From: Clostridiales bacterium
GTDB taxonomy: Bacteria; Bacillota; Clostridia; Oscillospirales; Oscillospiraceae
Length of the DNA: 64,000 nucleotides
Direction of reading: 5' to 3'
Assembly (NCBI GenBank): GCA_019420945.1
Contig: JAHZGF010000013.1
Location: 85,601-149,600 of the forward strand
The position numbers and the translations under genes were made by a program. The notes below the pieces were generated by a model. That model was not told where the DNA came from, did no database searches, and saw only the letters and a program-made list of their open reading frames with translations. The first letter of the stretch is position 1; every line of letters begins with the position of its first letter. This document shows positions 53,734-63,454 of this stretch, in pieces.

Positions 53734-55218
53734 ATGGCCGAAAAGCAGTCTAACGGCAATCAGAAGGTCTCGGAGCAGCAGGTCCGCCGGGAGAAACTGG
53801 CCCTCCTTCAGGAGGCGGGCCGGGATCCCTTTGTGCAGACCAAGTTCTCCGCTGACACCTTCAGCGCGGATATTACCGAACATTTTGACGAGATGGAGGG
53901 CAAGATCGTCACCATCGCCGGCCGCCTGATGAGCAAGCGGGGCATGGGCAAGGTGTCTTTCTGCGACCTCCAGGACAAAAAGGGCCGGGTGCAGCTCTAT
54001 GTCCGCCGGGATCTGGTGGGCGAAGAGGAGTACGCCTGGTTCAAGAAGTATGACACCGGCGACATCGTGGGCGTCACCGGCGAGGTGTTCCGCACCGAAA
54101 AGGGCCAGATCTCTGTCCGGGCCAGCAAGGTGACCCTGCTGGTCAAGGCGCTGCAGCCCCTGCCCGAGAAGTTCCACGGTCTCACCGACCAGGAGACCCG
54201 CTATCGTCAGCGCTATGTGGATCTGATCGTCAACCCTGACGTGAAGGATACCTTTGTCAAGCGCAGCCTGATTCTGCGGGAGCTGCGCTTCTACCTGGAC
54301 GGCAAGGGCTTCCTGGAGGTGGACACCCCCATTCTGACCCCCTTTGAGATCGGTGCCTCTGCCCGTCCCTTCATCACCCACCACAACACCCTGGATATGG
54401 ACATGGTGCTGCGCATTGAGACCGAGTTGTATCTGAAGCGGCTCATTGTGGGCGGCATGGACCGGGTCTATGAGGTGGGCCGCATCTTCCGCAACGAAGG
54501 TATGGACACCAAGCACAACCCGGAATTCACCACCATTGAGCTTTACCAGGCCTACACCGACTATTACGGCATGATGGATCTGGTGGAAGAGATGATGAAG
54601 ACCGTGGCCCAGAAGGTGTGCGGCAGCCTGGTGATTCCCTATCAGGGCCAGCAGATCGATTTGAGCCATTGGGAGCGGCTGACCATGACGGAGGCCGTTA
54701 AGAAGTATTCCGGCGTGGACTTTGACACCATCTCCTCTGATGAAGAGGCCATTGCCTGCGCCAAGGAGCACCATGTGGAACTGCCCGAGGTTCCCACCAA
54801 GGGCGCCATTCTGGCGGAGTTCTTTGACGCCTTTGTGGAGGACAAGCTGATTCAGCCCACCTTCATCTACGACTATCCTGTGGAGATCAGCCCCCTGGCC
54901 AAGCGGAAGCCGGAGAACCCCGGTATCACCGAGCGGTTCGAGTATTTCATCAACGCCACTGAATTCGGCAACGCCTTCTCCGAGCTCAATGACCCCATCG
55001 ATCAGAAGGGCCGCTTCGAGCGTCAGGTGGCGGAGCGGAAGGCTCTGGATCCCGACTGCAAGGCCCAGGTGGACTACGACTTCATCAACGCCCTGGAGTA
55101 CGGTCTGCCCCCCACCGGCGGCCTGGGCTTCGGTGTGGACCGGCTGGTCATGCTGCTCACCGACTCCGCTTCTATCCAGGATGTACTGCTCTTCCCCACT
55201 ATGAAGCCCATTGACTGA
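53734..55218 (+). CDS. lysS: Lysyl-tRNA synthetase, class II
   Basis: Charges tRNA-Lys. 494 residues: an N-terminal OB-fold (about 55-150) and a class II core with motif 2 GRIFRNEGMDTKHNPEFT and motif 3 GLGFGVDRLVMLLTDSASIQ. AGAAGG lies upstream of the ATG. Second gene of the greA-lysS unit, ended by the following hairpin. Confidence 0.97.
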   Translation: MAEKQSNGNQKVSEQQVRREKLALLQEAGRDPFVQTKFSADTFSADITEHFDEMEGKIVTIAGRLMSKRGMGKVSFCDLQDKKGRVQLYVRRDLVGEEEYAWFKKYDTGDIVGVTGEVFRTEKGQISVRASKVTLLVKALQPLPEKFHGLTDQETRYRQRYVDLIVNPDVKDTFVKRSLILRELRFYLDGKGFLEVDTPILTPFEIGASARPFITHHNTLDMDMVLRIETELYLKRLIVGGMDRVYEVGRIFRNEGMDTKHNPEFTTIELYQAYTDYYGMMDLVEEMMKTVAQKVCGSLVIPYQGQQIDLSHWERLTMTEAVKKYSGVDFDTISSDEEAIACAKEHHVELPEVPTKGAILAEFFDAFVEDKLIQPTFIYDYPVEISPLAKRKPENPGITERFEYFINATEFGNAFSELNDPIDQKGRFERQVAERKALDPDCKAQVDYDFINALEYGLPPTGGLGFGVDRLVMLLTDSASIQDVLLFPTMKPID

Positions 55219-55224
55219 CGAATG

Positions 55225-55268
55225 AGCATAGCGGAACCCCATGTTCCGCTATGCTTTTCCGCTTTTTT
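55225..55268 (+). terminator. Terminator after lysS
   Basis: A 13-bp stem (55225-55237 with 55243-55255) followed by T-rich sequence to 55268. Confidence 0.85.
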
Positions 55269-55305
55269 CATTTCTTCTATTTTACCCTGAGAGGAGGCCC
55301 ACATC

Positions 55306-56076
55306 ATGGAACTCATCACCAGCCGTTCCAACCCCCTGATCGCCAAGATCCGGCGTATTCGGGATGATCGTAAAACTCGAAGAAACGAGGGGCTCTTTCT
55401 CTGCGACGGGGTCAAGATGCTGGAGGAGGCCGTAAAATGGAACGCCCCCCTTCACACAATCATTCTCTCAGAGGATTTGTCAGATACATTAGTGCCCCAT
55501 GGAGTGCGCACCGTTATTGTACCAGGGGACCTGATGCGCAGCATCTCCCCCATGGAGGCCCCTCAGGGAGCTCTGTTTCTGGTAAAGGCTCCAAACCTCC
55601 AGCCTCCCGAGGTGCTGGAGGGAAGCCGCTACCTGATCCTGGACGGTCTCCAGGACCCGGGCAATGTGGGTACCATTCTGCGCACTGCCGACGCCTTTGG
55701 CTGCCACGGCGTACTGCTCACCAACCACTGCGCAGATCCTCTGAATCCCAAGGCGGTCCGGGCCACTATGGGTGCCATCTTCCGCACCCCCATTTGGGAA
55801 GTGCCCACTGAGGATCTGAGCCCACTGCTGGAGCGCTCCGGCCTGCAGCTGGCCGCCACCGCCCTGCGGCAGGACACCGTCTCTCTGCCTGAGGCCGATC
55901 TTGCCCGTGCTGCCGTGGTCATCGGCAGTGAGGGCAAGGGGGTCTCCTCTGCCCTGCTGGAGCAGTGCTCCGCCACAGTGCGCATTCCCATGGAGCCCAC
56001 CTGTGAGTCCCTGAACGCCGCCGCGGCTGCCGCCGTGGTGCTCTGGGAGCTGTATCGGAGGGATCTCCCATGCTGA
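55306..56076 (+). CDS. TrmH/SpoU-family RNA 2'-O-methyltransferase
   Basis: A 256-residue SPOUT methyltransferase with an L30e-like N-terminal domain (SRSNPLIAKIRRI) and the SAM knot motifs NVGTILRTADAFGC, IGSEGKGVS and IPMEPTCESLNAAAAAA. Close relatives modify 23S rRNA. GAGAGGAGG precedes the ATG. It overlaps dprA by seven bases, so the two are coupled. Confidence 0.92.
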   Translation: MELITSRSNPLIAKIRRIRDDRKTRRNEGLFLCDGVKMLEEAVKWNAPLHTIILSEDLSDTLVPHGVRTVIVPGDLMRSISPMEAPQGALFLVKAPNLQPPEVLEGSRYLILDGLQDPGNVGTILRTADAFGCHGVLLTNHCADPLNPKAVRATMGAIFRTPIWEVPTEDLSPLLERSGLQLAATALRQDTVSLPEADLARAAVVIGSEGKGVSSALLEQCSATVRIPMEPTCESLNAAAAAAVVLWELYRRDLPC

Positions 56077-57338
56077 CGGGATTAAAAGCCTGGCTCTGGC
56101 TCACCCGGCGCCTGGACTGCGGCCCCGCCTGGCAGGTGCTGCGGCACTTCGGCACCCCGGAGAAAGCTTACTTCGCCGATCCGGCGGAATATGCGCTGAT
56201 CCCCAAGCTGTCTCCCGCCCAGCGAAAGCTGCTGGCGGACAAATCCCTTCGTGAGGCGGACGAGATTCTTGCCCGTTGCGACGTGGCCGGCATTCGCATT
56301 CTCACCTGGCAGGACAGCATGTATCCCGAGCGGCTGAGGAATATTGAGCTGCCGCCTCTGGTACTCTATGTGCGGGGTACCCTGCCCCGGTTTGACGAGG
56401 AAATTGCCATCGCCATGGCGGGCACCCGGAAAGCCACTCCCTATGGCCGCAAAGTTGCGGCTGAACTGGCCTTTCAAATCACCCGACTGGGCGGTCTGGT
56501 TCTCACCGGCATTGTGGAGGGCTGCGACCGCTATGCCGCCGACGGCGCCCTGAAGGCCGGCGGACCGCTGGTCTGCGTGCTGGCCGGCGGGGTGGATGTC
56601 CCCTACTATAACTCCGACGACAACCGGCGGCTGCTGGAAGACGCGGCCGCCTGCGGCGCTTTGATCAGCGAATATCCTCCCGGATCGCCCCACCTGCCGG
56701 AGCATTTTGCCCGGCGCAACCGGCTATTGACCGGCCTTTCCCTGGGTGCCCTCTGTGTGGAGGCGCCTCTGCGCAGCGGTACCCTTGGGGTTGCCCGGCT
56801 GGCTTTGGAACAGGGGCGGGACGTCTATGCGGTTCCAGCCAACATTGACGCGGAAGCGGGTGCCGGTACCAACCGGCTTCTGGTACAAGGGGAAGCCATT
56901 TGTGTCTGTTCCGGCGCCGACGTGCTGGAGCACTACTGGTCCCTGTATCCCCAGCGCCGGGCAGGCAGGCCTCCCCTGTCCCAGCGGGAGCAAGCCCAGC
57001 GGCTGGCTGTCCCCGAAACAGGAACCCCGGCGTTCTCCGCCCAATCTGCTGCGAAACCATCCAAACAACCCACACCAGCCCCCAGCGCCCCGTCCGACTC
57101 TGCCCAGTCCGGGCCCAGCAGGACGCTGCGGCTGAGTGACCATAAAAGTGAATTCACCGATGACGAGCTGGCGGTGCTTCGGGCCCTGGAAGCAGGGGCG
57201 CTGGTCACCGACGCCATTGTGGCCCGCTCCGGTTTACCTGCCCGGCGGGTTTCCGCCACCCTGACGGTTCTCACCATCCGATCTCTGGTGAAGCAACTGC
57301 CCGGCGGACGATTTGAAGCCCTCGTCAAGTTGACATAA
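56070..57338 (+). CDS. dprA: DNA-processing protein DprA
   Basis: Loads RecA on incoming single-stranded DNA in transformation. 422 residues: a helical N-terminal segment, a Rossmann domain with AMAGTRKATPYGRKVAAEL, LAGGVDVPYYNSD and SEYPPGSPHLPEHFARRNRL, a Pro/Ser/Ala-rich linker (about 320-350) and a C-terminal winged helix. A dprA-topA-trmFO order is usual in Firmicutes. Confidence 0.94.
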   Translation: MLTGLKAWLWLTRRLDCGPAWQVLRHFGTPEKAYFADPAEYALIPKLSPAQRKLLADKSLREADEILARCDVAGIRILTWQDSMYPERLRNIELPPLVLYVRGTLPRFDEEIAIAMAGTRKATPYGRKVAAELAFQITRLGGLVLTGIVEGCDRYAADGALKAGGPLVCVLAGGVDVPYYNSDDNRRLLEDAAACGALISEYPPGSPHLPEHFARRNRLLTGLSLGALCVEAPLRSGTLGVARLALEQGRDVYAVPANIDAEAGAGTNRLLVQGEAICVCSGADVLEHYWSLYPQRRAGRPPLSQREQAQRLAVPETGTPAFSAQSAAKPSKQPTPAPSAPSDSAQSGPSRTLRLSDHKSEFTDDELAVLRALEAGALVTDAIVARSGLPARRVSATLTVLTIRSLVKQLPGGRFEALVKLT

Positions 57339-57402
57339 GCATATTTCATTTGTATCTTTTGATGCAGAATTTTCTTTATCCTGTACGAAGTGGAGGAACA
57401 CT

Positions 57403-59781
57403 ATGTCCAAAACCAACCTCGTGATTGTGGAGTCCCCCGCCAAGGCCAAGACCATCGGCAAGTATCTGGGCCGGAATTATGAGGTCATGGCCTCCATGGG
57501 CCACATTCGCGATCTGCCCAAAAGCAAATTGGGCGTCGATATTGACGCCGGTTTTGTCCCGGATTATCAGCCCATCAAAGGCAAGGAAGAGATCATCGAA
57601 ACCCTTCAGAAGGCCGCCTCGGACAGTGCCAAAGTTTTTCTGGCCACCGACCCGGACCGTGAGGGAGAGGCCATCTCCTGGCACTTGAAAGAGCTGCTGG
57701 GAATCCCGGACGATAAGACCTATCGAGTTACCTTCAACGAGATCACCAAAAAAGTGGTCTCCGAATCCATTCAGCATCCCCGGGCCATCGATCAGGACCT
57801 GGTGGATGCCCAGCAGGCCCGGCGTATTCTGGACCGGATCGTGGGCTACCAGCTCTCTCCCCTGCTCTGGCGCAAGGTGCGCCGGGGCCTGTCCGCCGGC
57901 CGTGTCCAGAGCGTGGCCACCCGGCTGGTGGTGGAGCGTGAGGAAGAGATCCGGGCCTTCCAGAGCCAGGAATACTGGACTATGGACGTCACCCTGGACC
58001 GGATCGCCCCCCGGATGGGCTCCTTTGTGGCCCGCTATCACGGCTCCAACGGCAAGAAAAAGGAAGAGCTGGCCTCGGCGGAGGAAGTGGAAGCCGTCAA
58101 GGTGGAGCTGGCTCGGGAGCAGTTTGTAGTCACCTCTGTGAAGCACACGGAAAAGCAGCGGCAGCCCGCCCCTCCCTTTACCACCTCCACCCTGCAGCAG
58201 GAGGCTTCCCGGAAGCTGAACATGGCCCCCCGGCGCACTATGTCCATTGCCCAGCAGCTCTATGAGGGCATTGACATCGATGGCGAGGGCACTGTAGGTC
58301 TCATCACCTATATGCGTACCGACTCGCTGCGGCTGTCCGAGGACGCCCTGGACGCTGCCAAGCAGTTCATTGTGGGCCGCTATGGCGCCGACTATTATCC
58401 CCCGGAAACCCGGCGCTTCAAGGCCAAGGCCAACGCCCAAGACGCCCACGAAGCGATCCGTCCCTCCAACGTCAATCTGACCCCGGAATCCATCCGGAAG
58501 AGCCTGACCCAGGAGCAGTACCGGCTTTACAAGCTGATCTGGAGCCGTTTTCTGGCCTGCCAGATGGCCAACGCCGTCTATGACAGCCTGTCCATCGACA
58601 TCAACGCCGGCCCCCATCTGTTCCGGGCCACCCACACCGCCCAGAAGTTTTCCGGCTTTACCGCCGTCTATGAGGCCTCCAAAGACGAGGAGGAGGGCGT
58701 GCGCAACTCTCCCCTGCCCGATCTGACCGAGGGAGAGCCCCTGAGCCTGAAGGAGGCCGAGGGAGCCCAGCACTTCACCCAGCCTCCGGCCCGGTACAGC
58801 GAAGCAACCTTGATCCGAGTGTTGGAGGAGAAGGGCATTGGCCGTCCCTCCACCTACGCCCCCACCATCTCCACCATCATGGACCGGGAGTATGTGGTTA
58901 AGGAGGGCAAGGCCCTGCGGCCCACTCCCCTGGGAGAAGTGGTCACCCAGCTGATGATCGACAAGTTCACCGACGTGGTGGACCCGGCCTTTACCGCCCA
59001 GATGGAGAGCCAGCTGGACCAGGTGGAAGCTGGAAAGGAGAACTGGAAGGACGTGCTGTCCAAGTTCTACACCAGCTTTTCCGGAGAACTGGCCCAGGCG
59101 GAAAAGGACCTGGACGGCGAGCGCATTAAAATTCCTCCGGAGCTCAGCGACGAGGTCTGCGATGTGTGCGGCCGCCAGATGGTGGTCAAATCCGGCCGAT
59201 TCGGACGCTTCCTGGCCTGCCCGGGCTATCCCGAGTGCACCTTCACCAAGCCTCTGGTCATCGAAATGCCCGGCAAGTGCCCCAAGTGCGGCAGCCGGAT
59301 CCTGAAAAAGACCAGCCGCAACGGCTACACCTATTACGGCTGTGAGCGCAACAAGGTGGTGTCCGGTGAGCCCTGCGACTTTATGACCTGGGATGTGCCG
59401 GTGAAGGAAAACTGCCCTGAATGCGGCATGACCATGTTCAAGAAATCCGGTCGTGGCTTTAAAAAGCCCTTCTGCATCAACGAAAAGTGCAGCCGCTTCC
59501 TGCCGGAGGATCAGCGCGGTTATCCCAAAAAGAAAACCGCTGAAGGTGAGGCAGCCGGAGCCGAGGGCGAGCAACCCCAGGAGAAGGCCGAGGGCAAAAA
59601 GACCGCCGCCAAGGCCGCTGGAGGAAAGTCCACCACCAAAAAGGCCGCAACTAAGAAAACCACCACGAAAAAGACTGCGGACAAAAAGACCACTGCCAAA
59701 AAGTCTGCCGCAAAGACCACAACCGCCAAGAAAACCGCCTCCAAAAAGGCGGCTGATACCGAAAGCACCGAGGAGGCCTGA
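57403..59781 (+). CDS. topA: DNA topoisomerase I
   Basis: Relaxes negative supercoils. 792 residues: TOPRIM domain (VIVESPAKAKTIGKYLG, ATDPDREGEAISWHLK), catalytic Tyr in GLITYMRTDSLRLS, RPSTYAPTISTI, two Cys4-type zinc ribbons (CDVCGRQM...CPGYPEC, CPKCGSRI) and a third with CPECGM. The last 85 residues or so are a Lys/Ala/Thr-rich tail that probably binds DNA. GGAGG lies upstream of the ATG. Confidence 0.96.
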   Translation: MSKTNLVIVESPAKAKTIGKYLGRNYEVMASMGHIRDLPKSKLGVDIDAGFVPDYQPIKGKEEIIETLQKAASDSAKVFLATDPDREGEAISWHLKELLGIPDDKTYRVTFNEITKKVVSESIQHPRAIDQDLVDAQQARRILDRIVGYQLSPLLWRKVRRGLSAGRVQSVATRLVVEREEEIRAFQSQEYWTMDVTLDRIAPRMGSFVARYHGSNGKKKEELASAEEVEAVKVELAREQFVVTSVKHTEKQRQPAPPFTTSTLQQEASRKLNMAPRRTMSIAQQLYEGIDIDGEGTVGLITYMRTDSLRLSEDALDAAKQFIVGRYGADYYPPETRRFKAKANAQDAHEAIRPSNVNLTPESIRKSLTQEQYRLYKLIWSRFLACQMANAVYDSLSIDINAGPHLFRATHTAQKFSGFTAVYEASKDEEEGVRNSPLPDLTEGEPLSLKEAEGAQHFTQPPARYSEATLIRVLEEKGIGRPSTYAPTISTIMDREYVVKEGKALRPTPLGEVVTQLMIDKFTDVVDPAFTAQMESQLDQVEAGKENWKDVLSKFYTSFSGELAQAEKDLDGERIKIPPELSDEVCDVCGRQMVVKSGRFGRFLACPGYPECTFTKPLVIEMPGKCPKCGSRILKKTSRNGYTYYGCERNKVVSGEPCDFMTWDVPVKENCPECGMTMFKKSGRGFKKPFCINEKCSRFLPEDQRGYPKKKTAEGEAAGAEGEQPQEKAEGKKTAAKAAGGKSTTKKAATKKTTTKKTADKKTTAKKSAAKTTTAKKTASKKAADTESTEEA

Positions 59782-59783
59782 GC

Positions 59784-61097
59784 ATGGAGAAGGTAAAAGT
59801 CATCGGCGCCGGGCTGGCGGGCTGTGAGGCAGCATGGCAGCTGGCGACCCGGGGCATTCCCGTGGAGCTTTATGAGATGAAGCCCCAAAAGACCACCCCC
59901 GCCCACCACAGCGCCGACTTTGCCGAGCTGGTGTGCTCCAACTCCCTGCGCAGCGACCAGCTGGAAAACGCCGTTGGTCTGCTGAAGGAGGAGCTGCGGC
60001 GGATGGATTCTCTCATCATGGCCTGCGCCGATGCCCACCGGGTTCCCGCCGGTGGGGCCCTGGCGGTGGACCGCTACGGCTTCTCCGCCGCCGTCACCCA
60101 GCGCATCCGCAGTCACCCCAACATCACCGTAATCGAGGGGGAGGTTACCCGAATCCCGGAGGAAGGCCAGGTGATTATCGCCTCGGGCCCCCTGACCAGT
60201 GATGCCCTGAGCGAGGATATCGCCCGGCTGTTCCCGGGCTCCGAATATCTGCACTTTTTTGACGCCGCCGCTCCCATTGTCACCTTTGAGAGCATTGATA
60301 TGTCCAAGGCCTGGTTTGCCTCCCGGTATGACCGGGGCACCCCGGACTACATCAACTGCCCCATGAGCCAGGAGGAGTATGACCGGTTCTGGACGGAGCT
60401 CACCCAGGCCAAGGAGGCTCAGCTCCATGAGTTTGACGACGGCAGCGTGTTTGAGGGCTGTATGCCGGTGGAGGTCATGGCCCGCCGGGGCCGGGACACC
60501 CTGTGCTACGGTCCCCTGAAACCGGTGGGTCTGCCGGACCCCCGCACCGGCAAGGAGCCCTTTGCCGTGGTTCAGCTCCGGAAGGACAACGCCGAGGGCA
60601 GCATTTTCAACATTGTGGGCTTCCAGACCCACCTGACCTTCCCGGAACAGAAGCGGGTGTTCTCCATGATCCCGGGACTTGAAAACGCGGAATTTGTCCG
60701 CTACGGCGTTATGCACCGAAACACCTACCTCCACTCCCCCGGCCTGCTGAACCATTACTATCAGGTCATCGACAACCCCCGGCTCAGCTTTGCCGGACAG
60801 ATGACGGGTGTGGAGGGCTATGTGGAGTCTACCGCCTCGGGACTGGTGGCGGCGGTGGAGCTGGCGCACCGGATGCTGGATCTTCCTCCTATGGATTTCC
60901 CCCGGGAGACCGCTCTGGGCGCCTTGGCTCACTATATCAGCGACACCACTGTGGTGAACTTCCAACCCATGAATGTCAACTTCGGCATCATTCCGCCCCT
61001 GGGCTACAAGGTCAAAGGCAAGCGAAATAAAAACGCCGAGCTCTCCCGCCGGGCTCTCAAAACCCTGGAGGAGACCATGGGCCGTTTTTCCCAATGA
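59784..61097 (+). CDS. trmFO: Methylenetetrahydrofolate-tRNA-(uracil-54-C5)-methyltransferase
   Basis: Makes ribothymidine 54 in tRNA using folate and FAD. 437 residues with VIGAGLAGCEAAWQLATRG, ELYEMKPQKTTPAHHS, and AELVCSNSLRS. GAGGAGG overlaps the end of topA, with 2 bases between the genes. Confidence 0.96.
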   Translation: MEKVKVIGAGLAGCEAAWQLATRGIPVELYEMKPQKTTPAHHSADFAELVCSNSLRSDQLENAVGLLKEELRRMDSLIMACADAHRVPAGGALAVDRYGFSAAVTQRIRSHPNITVIEGEVTRIPEEGQVIIASGPLTSDALSEDIARLFPGSEYLHFFDAAAPIVTFESIDMSKAWFASRYDRGTPDYINCPMSQEEYDRFWTELTQAKEAQLHEFDDGSVFEGCMPVEVMARRGRDTLCYGPLKPVGLPDPRTGKEPFAVVQLRKDNAEGSIFNIVGFQTHLTFPEQKRVFSMIPGLENAEFVRYGVMHRNTYLHSPGLLNHYYQVIDNPRLSFAGQMTGVEGYVESTASGLVAAVELAHRMLDLPPMDFPRETALGALAHYISDTTVVNFQPMNVNFGIIPPLGYKVKGKRNKNAELSRRALKTLEETMGRFSQ

Positions 61098-61131
61098 ATC
61101 CAGGATAATAAGAGAAGATGTGATAGAAGAT

Positions 61132-62175
61132 ATGAAGATCATTATTGACGCCATGGGGGGAGATTTCGCCCCGGAGGCTCCGGTACGGGGCGGACTCCAG
61201 GCGGCGAAGGAATTTGGAGTTCAGATCCTCTTCACCGGCGACGAAACCGCCATCCGGCGCATTCTGAAGCAGGACGGCTATGATGCGCTGCCGGAGGGAA
61301 TTGAAATTGTCCACTGCTCCCAAACCGTGGACAACTGCGATGATCCCTCCACCGTGTGGCGCAAAAAGCCCGACTCTTCCATGACGGTAGGTCTGAAGCT
61401 GCTGAAGGCCAGCCGGGGCAACGCCTTTGTCTCTGCCGGCAGCACCGGCGCCCTGCTCAGCGGTGCCACTCTGCTGGTGCGTCGAATCCGGGGCGTGAAG
61501 CGGGCCGCCGTGGCTCCCGCCCTGCCCACCGGCCGGGGCCGTGCGGTGCTCATTGACGCCGGCGCCAACAGTGAGTGCACCGTGGAACAACTGGTGCAGT
61601 TTGCCGTTATGGGCGCTCACTACGCAGAGCTGGTACTGGGTCGGAAAAATCCCCGGGTGGGGCTGTTGAACATCGGTGCCGAGCCCAGCAAAGGCACTGA
61701 GCTTTATCAGCACACCTATCAACAGCTCTCCCAGCTGGCCCAGGACGGAACAATCAATTTCGTGGGTAATGTGGAGGGCCGCAATGCCGTGGAGGGCGCC
61801 GCCGACGTGATTGTAGCTGACGGCTTTACCGGCAATATCTTCCTGAAAACCATGGAGGGTACCGCCGGGTACATTTCCCAGGAAATCAAAAAAATCTTCT
61901 TGAAGAGCGCCCGGACCAAGGCTGCAGCCCTGATGATCAAAGGAGAAATCGCCGGTTTCCGACAGAAATTTGACTATCGGGAGATCGGAGGCACCGCCCT
62001 GCTGGGTATTTGCAAGCCTGTCATTAAGGCCCACGGTTCTTCCGACGCCTATGCCTTCCGCTCCGCTGTGAAGCAGGCCATCAGCTATGCCGAGGGCCGG
62101 GTGACCCAACGGATCGAGCAGCAGCTGGCTCAGGAGGCCGCCCTGCAAACCACACAAAAAGAGGTTGAGGAATAA
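61132..62175 (+). CDS. plsX: Phosphate acyltransferase PlsX
   Basis: Converts acyl-ACP to acyl-phosphate for phospholipid synthesis. 347 residues with IDAMGGDFAPEAPVRGG, SAGSTGALLSGATLLVRR and ADGFTGNIFLKTMEG. The ATG at 61132 has only a weak site (GAAGAT). No fapR or fab genes are adjacent; plsX-rnc is a common order, with acpP missing between them here. Confidence 0.95.
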   Translation: MKIIIDAMGGDFAPEAPVRGGLQAAKEFGVQILFTGDETAIRRILKQDGYDALPEGIEIVHCSQTVDNCDDPSTVWRKKPDSSMTVGLKLLKASRGNAFVSAGSTGALLSGATLLVRRIRGVKRAAVAPALPTGRGRAVLIDAGANSECTVEQLVQFAVMGAHYAELVLGRKNPRVGLLNIGAEPSKGTELYQHTYQQLSQLAQDGTINFVGNVEGRNAVEGAADVIVADGFTGNIFLKTMEGTAGYISQEIKKIFLKSARTKAAALMIKGEIAGFRQKFDYREIGGTALLGICKPVIKAHGSSDAYAFRSAVKQAISYAEGRVTQRIEQQLAQEAALQTTQKEVEE

Positions 62176-62176
62176 T

Positions 62177-62854
62177 ATGCAGACACTGGAAGAAAAACTG
62201 GGCTATCATTTTCAGAATATTGCCCTTTTGGAAAACGCCCTGACCCACAGTTCCTACGCCAACGAGCACAAAGCCGCCGGTCTGGAGAGCAACGAACGGC
62301 TGGAGTTTCTGGGCGATTCCGTGCTGGGCATGGTGGTGGCCGACTATCTCTACCGTAACTGCCCCACCCTGCCGGAGGGGGACCTGACCCGACTCCGGGC
62401 CGGACTGGTCTGCGAAGGCAACCTGGTGCTGGTGGCCAAAGAGCTGGAGCTGGGCAGCTACCTCAAGCTGGGTAAGGGCGAGGAACTGGGAGGCGGCCGC
62501 AGCCGGGCCTCCATCCAGGCCGACGCTGTGGAGTCAGTGCTGGCTGCGGTCTATCTGGATGGCGGCATCAGTTCCGCCCGGCGGCTGATTCAGCATTTCA
62601 TTCTGAATCATATCTCTCGAGTTCACGACGCCGCCAAGGACCACAAGACCGCCCTGCAGGAGATTGTCCAGCGCAAGAGCGGCCAGCAGCTCACCTATGC
62701 CCTGGTGGGCGAGAGTGGTCCGGACCATGCCAAGACCTTCCGCATGGAGGTATGCCTCAACGGCAAGCCCATCGGCACCGGTGAGGGTCACAGCAAGAAG
62801 GAGGCGGAGCAGGCCGCTGCCGCTGCCGCCATCCGTGCCCTGGAACAGAAATAA
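62177..62854 (+). CDS. rnc: Ribonuclease III
   Basis: Cuts double-stranded RNA in rRNA processing. 225 residues: catalytic domain with the signature ERLEFLGDSVLGMVVADYLY and the second metal-binding stretch ADAVESVLAAVYLDGG, then a dsRNA-binding domain with HKTALQEIVQRK and GHSKKEAEQAAAAAAI. GAGG lies upstream of the ATG, one base after plsX. Last gene before a strong terminator. Confidence 0.97.
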   Translation: MQTLEEKLGYHFQNIALLENALTHSSYANEHKAAGLESNERLEFLGDSVLGMVVADYLYRNCPTLPEGDLTRLRAGLVCEGNLVLVAKELELGSYLKLGKGEELGGGRSRASIQADAVESVLAAVYLDGGISSARRLIQHFILNHISRVHDAAKDHKTALQEIVQRKSGQQLTYALVGESGPDHAKTFRMEVCLNGKPIGTGEGHSKKEAEQAAAAAAIRALEQK

Positions 62855-62866
62855 AAACGAAAACGC

Positions 62867-62910
62867 AGCACCCCGACCGAACAAATAATTCGGTCGGGGT
62901 GCTTTTATTT
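62867..62910 (+). terminator. Terminator after rnc
   Basis: A perfect 15-bp GC-rich stem (62867-62881 with 62889-62903) followed by TTTATTTTAT. Confidence 0.9.
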
Positions 62911-63454
62911 TATATGAAACAGTCAGATGATACTTAGAATAGACCCTTGTATATTTAAACTGGGCGTAGCAGATAAAGACCAATCCCACCAGAATACCGC
63001 CCGCCTCAATGTATGCCACCCACTCGACCTGGAAAATCGACTCCAGCACCGCAAAGCAGGCGGTGGCCGCTCCTATCACCACCGTCCCCAATCCCACCAG
63101 CCGGCAATAGGGCTTCTGGTTTTCCTTGGTTACTTTTCTACGATTGTACCAGTGGATGGAGGCGATGTTGCCCTTCATATTGAAGATTCCCAGGGCCAGG
63201 ATCAAAATCCCCAGTAAAAAGGGAAAACTATACTCCCGAAAGGGCTTGTAGCAATACGCCGCCACCCCTACCAAGACCAGGCCCAGCAGTGCGGCCAGTA
63301 CGAAAATAGCTTTTTTCTGCCGCAGGATGATATGGTTTTTCCGAACCAGATGGGCGGCCTCTCCCTGGTCGGGCAGCAGCTCCTCCTCTGTCACTCCAAA
63401 ATAGGATGCCAGCAACTGCAGAGACTCTTCGCCGGGTAACCCCAGCCCGGTATC
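62904..63454 (-). pseudogene. 3' remnant of a helix-turn-helix regulator/membrane-protein gene, cut by an integrated element
   Basis: The readable part starts GLGLPGEESLQLLASYFGVT, which matches the end of an XRE-type HTH domain, followed by four or more hydrophobic segments (AIFVLAALLGLVLVGVAAY and others) and ICYAQFKYTRVYSKYH. The N-terminal HTH core is missing because the frame meets a stop 15 bases upstream, where the recombinase element begins. The 3' end is also odd: no stop occurs in frame before the rnc terminator, and the frame would run on antisense to rnc to 62534. Best read as a truncated gene. Confidence 0.75.

Noticed and set aside
57376..59574. 732-residue open frame antisense to topA
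   Set aside because: topA is unmistakable and the antisense translation is low-complexity Gly/His/Leu-rich.
59560..59770. DNA repeat at the 3' end of topA
   Set aside because: The repetitive AAG/ACC codons encode the Lys/Ala/Thr-rich tail of topoisomerase I and are not an independent repeat element.
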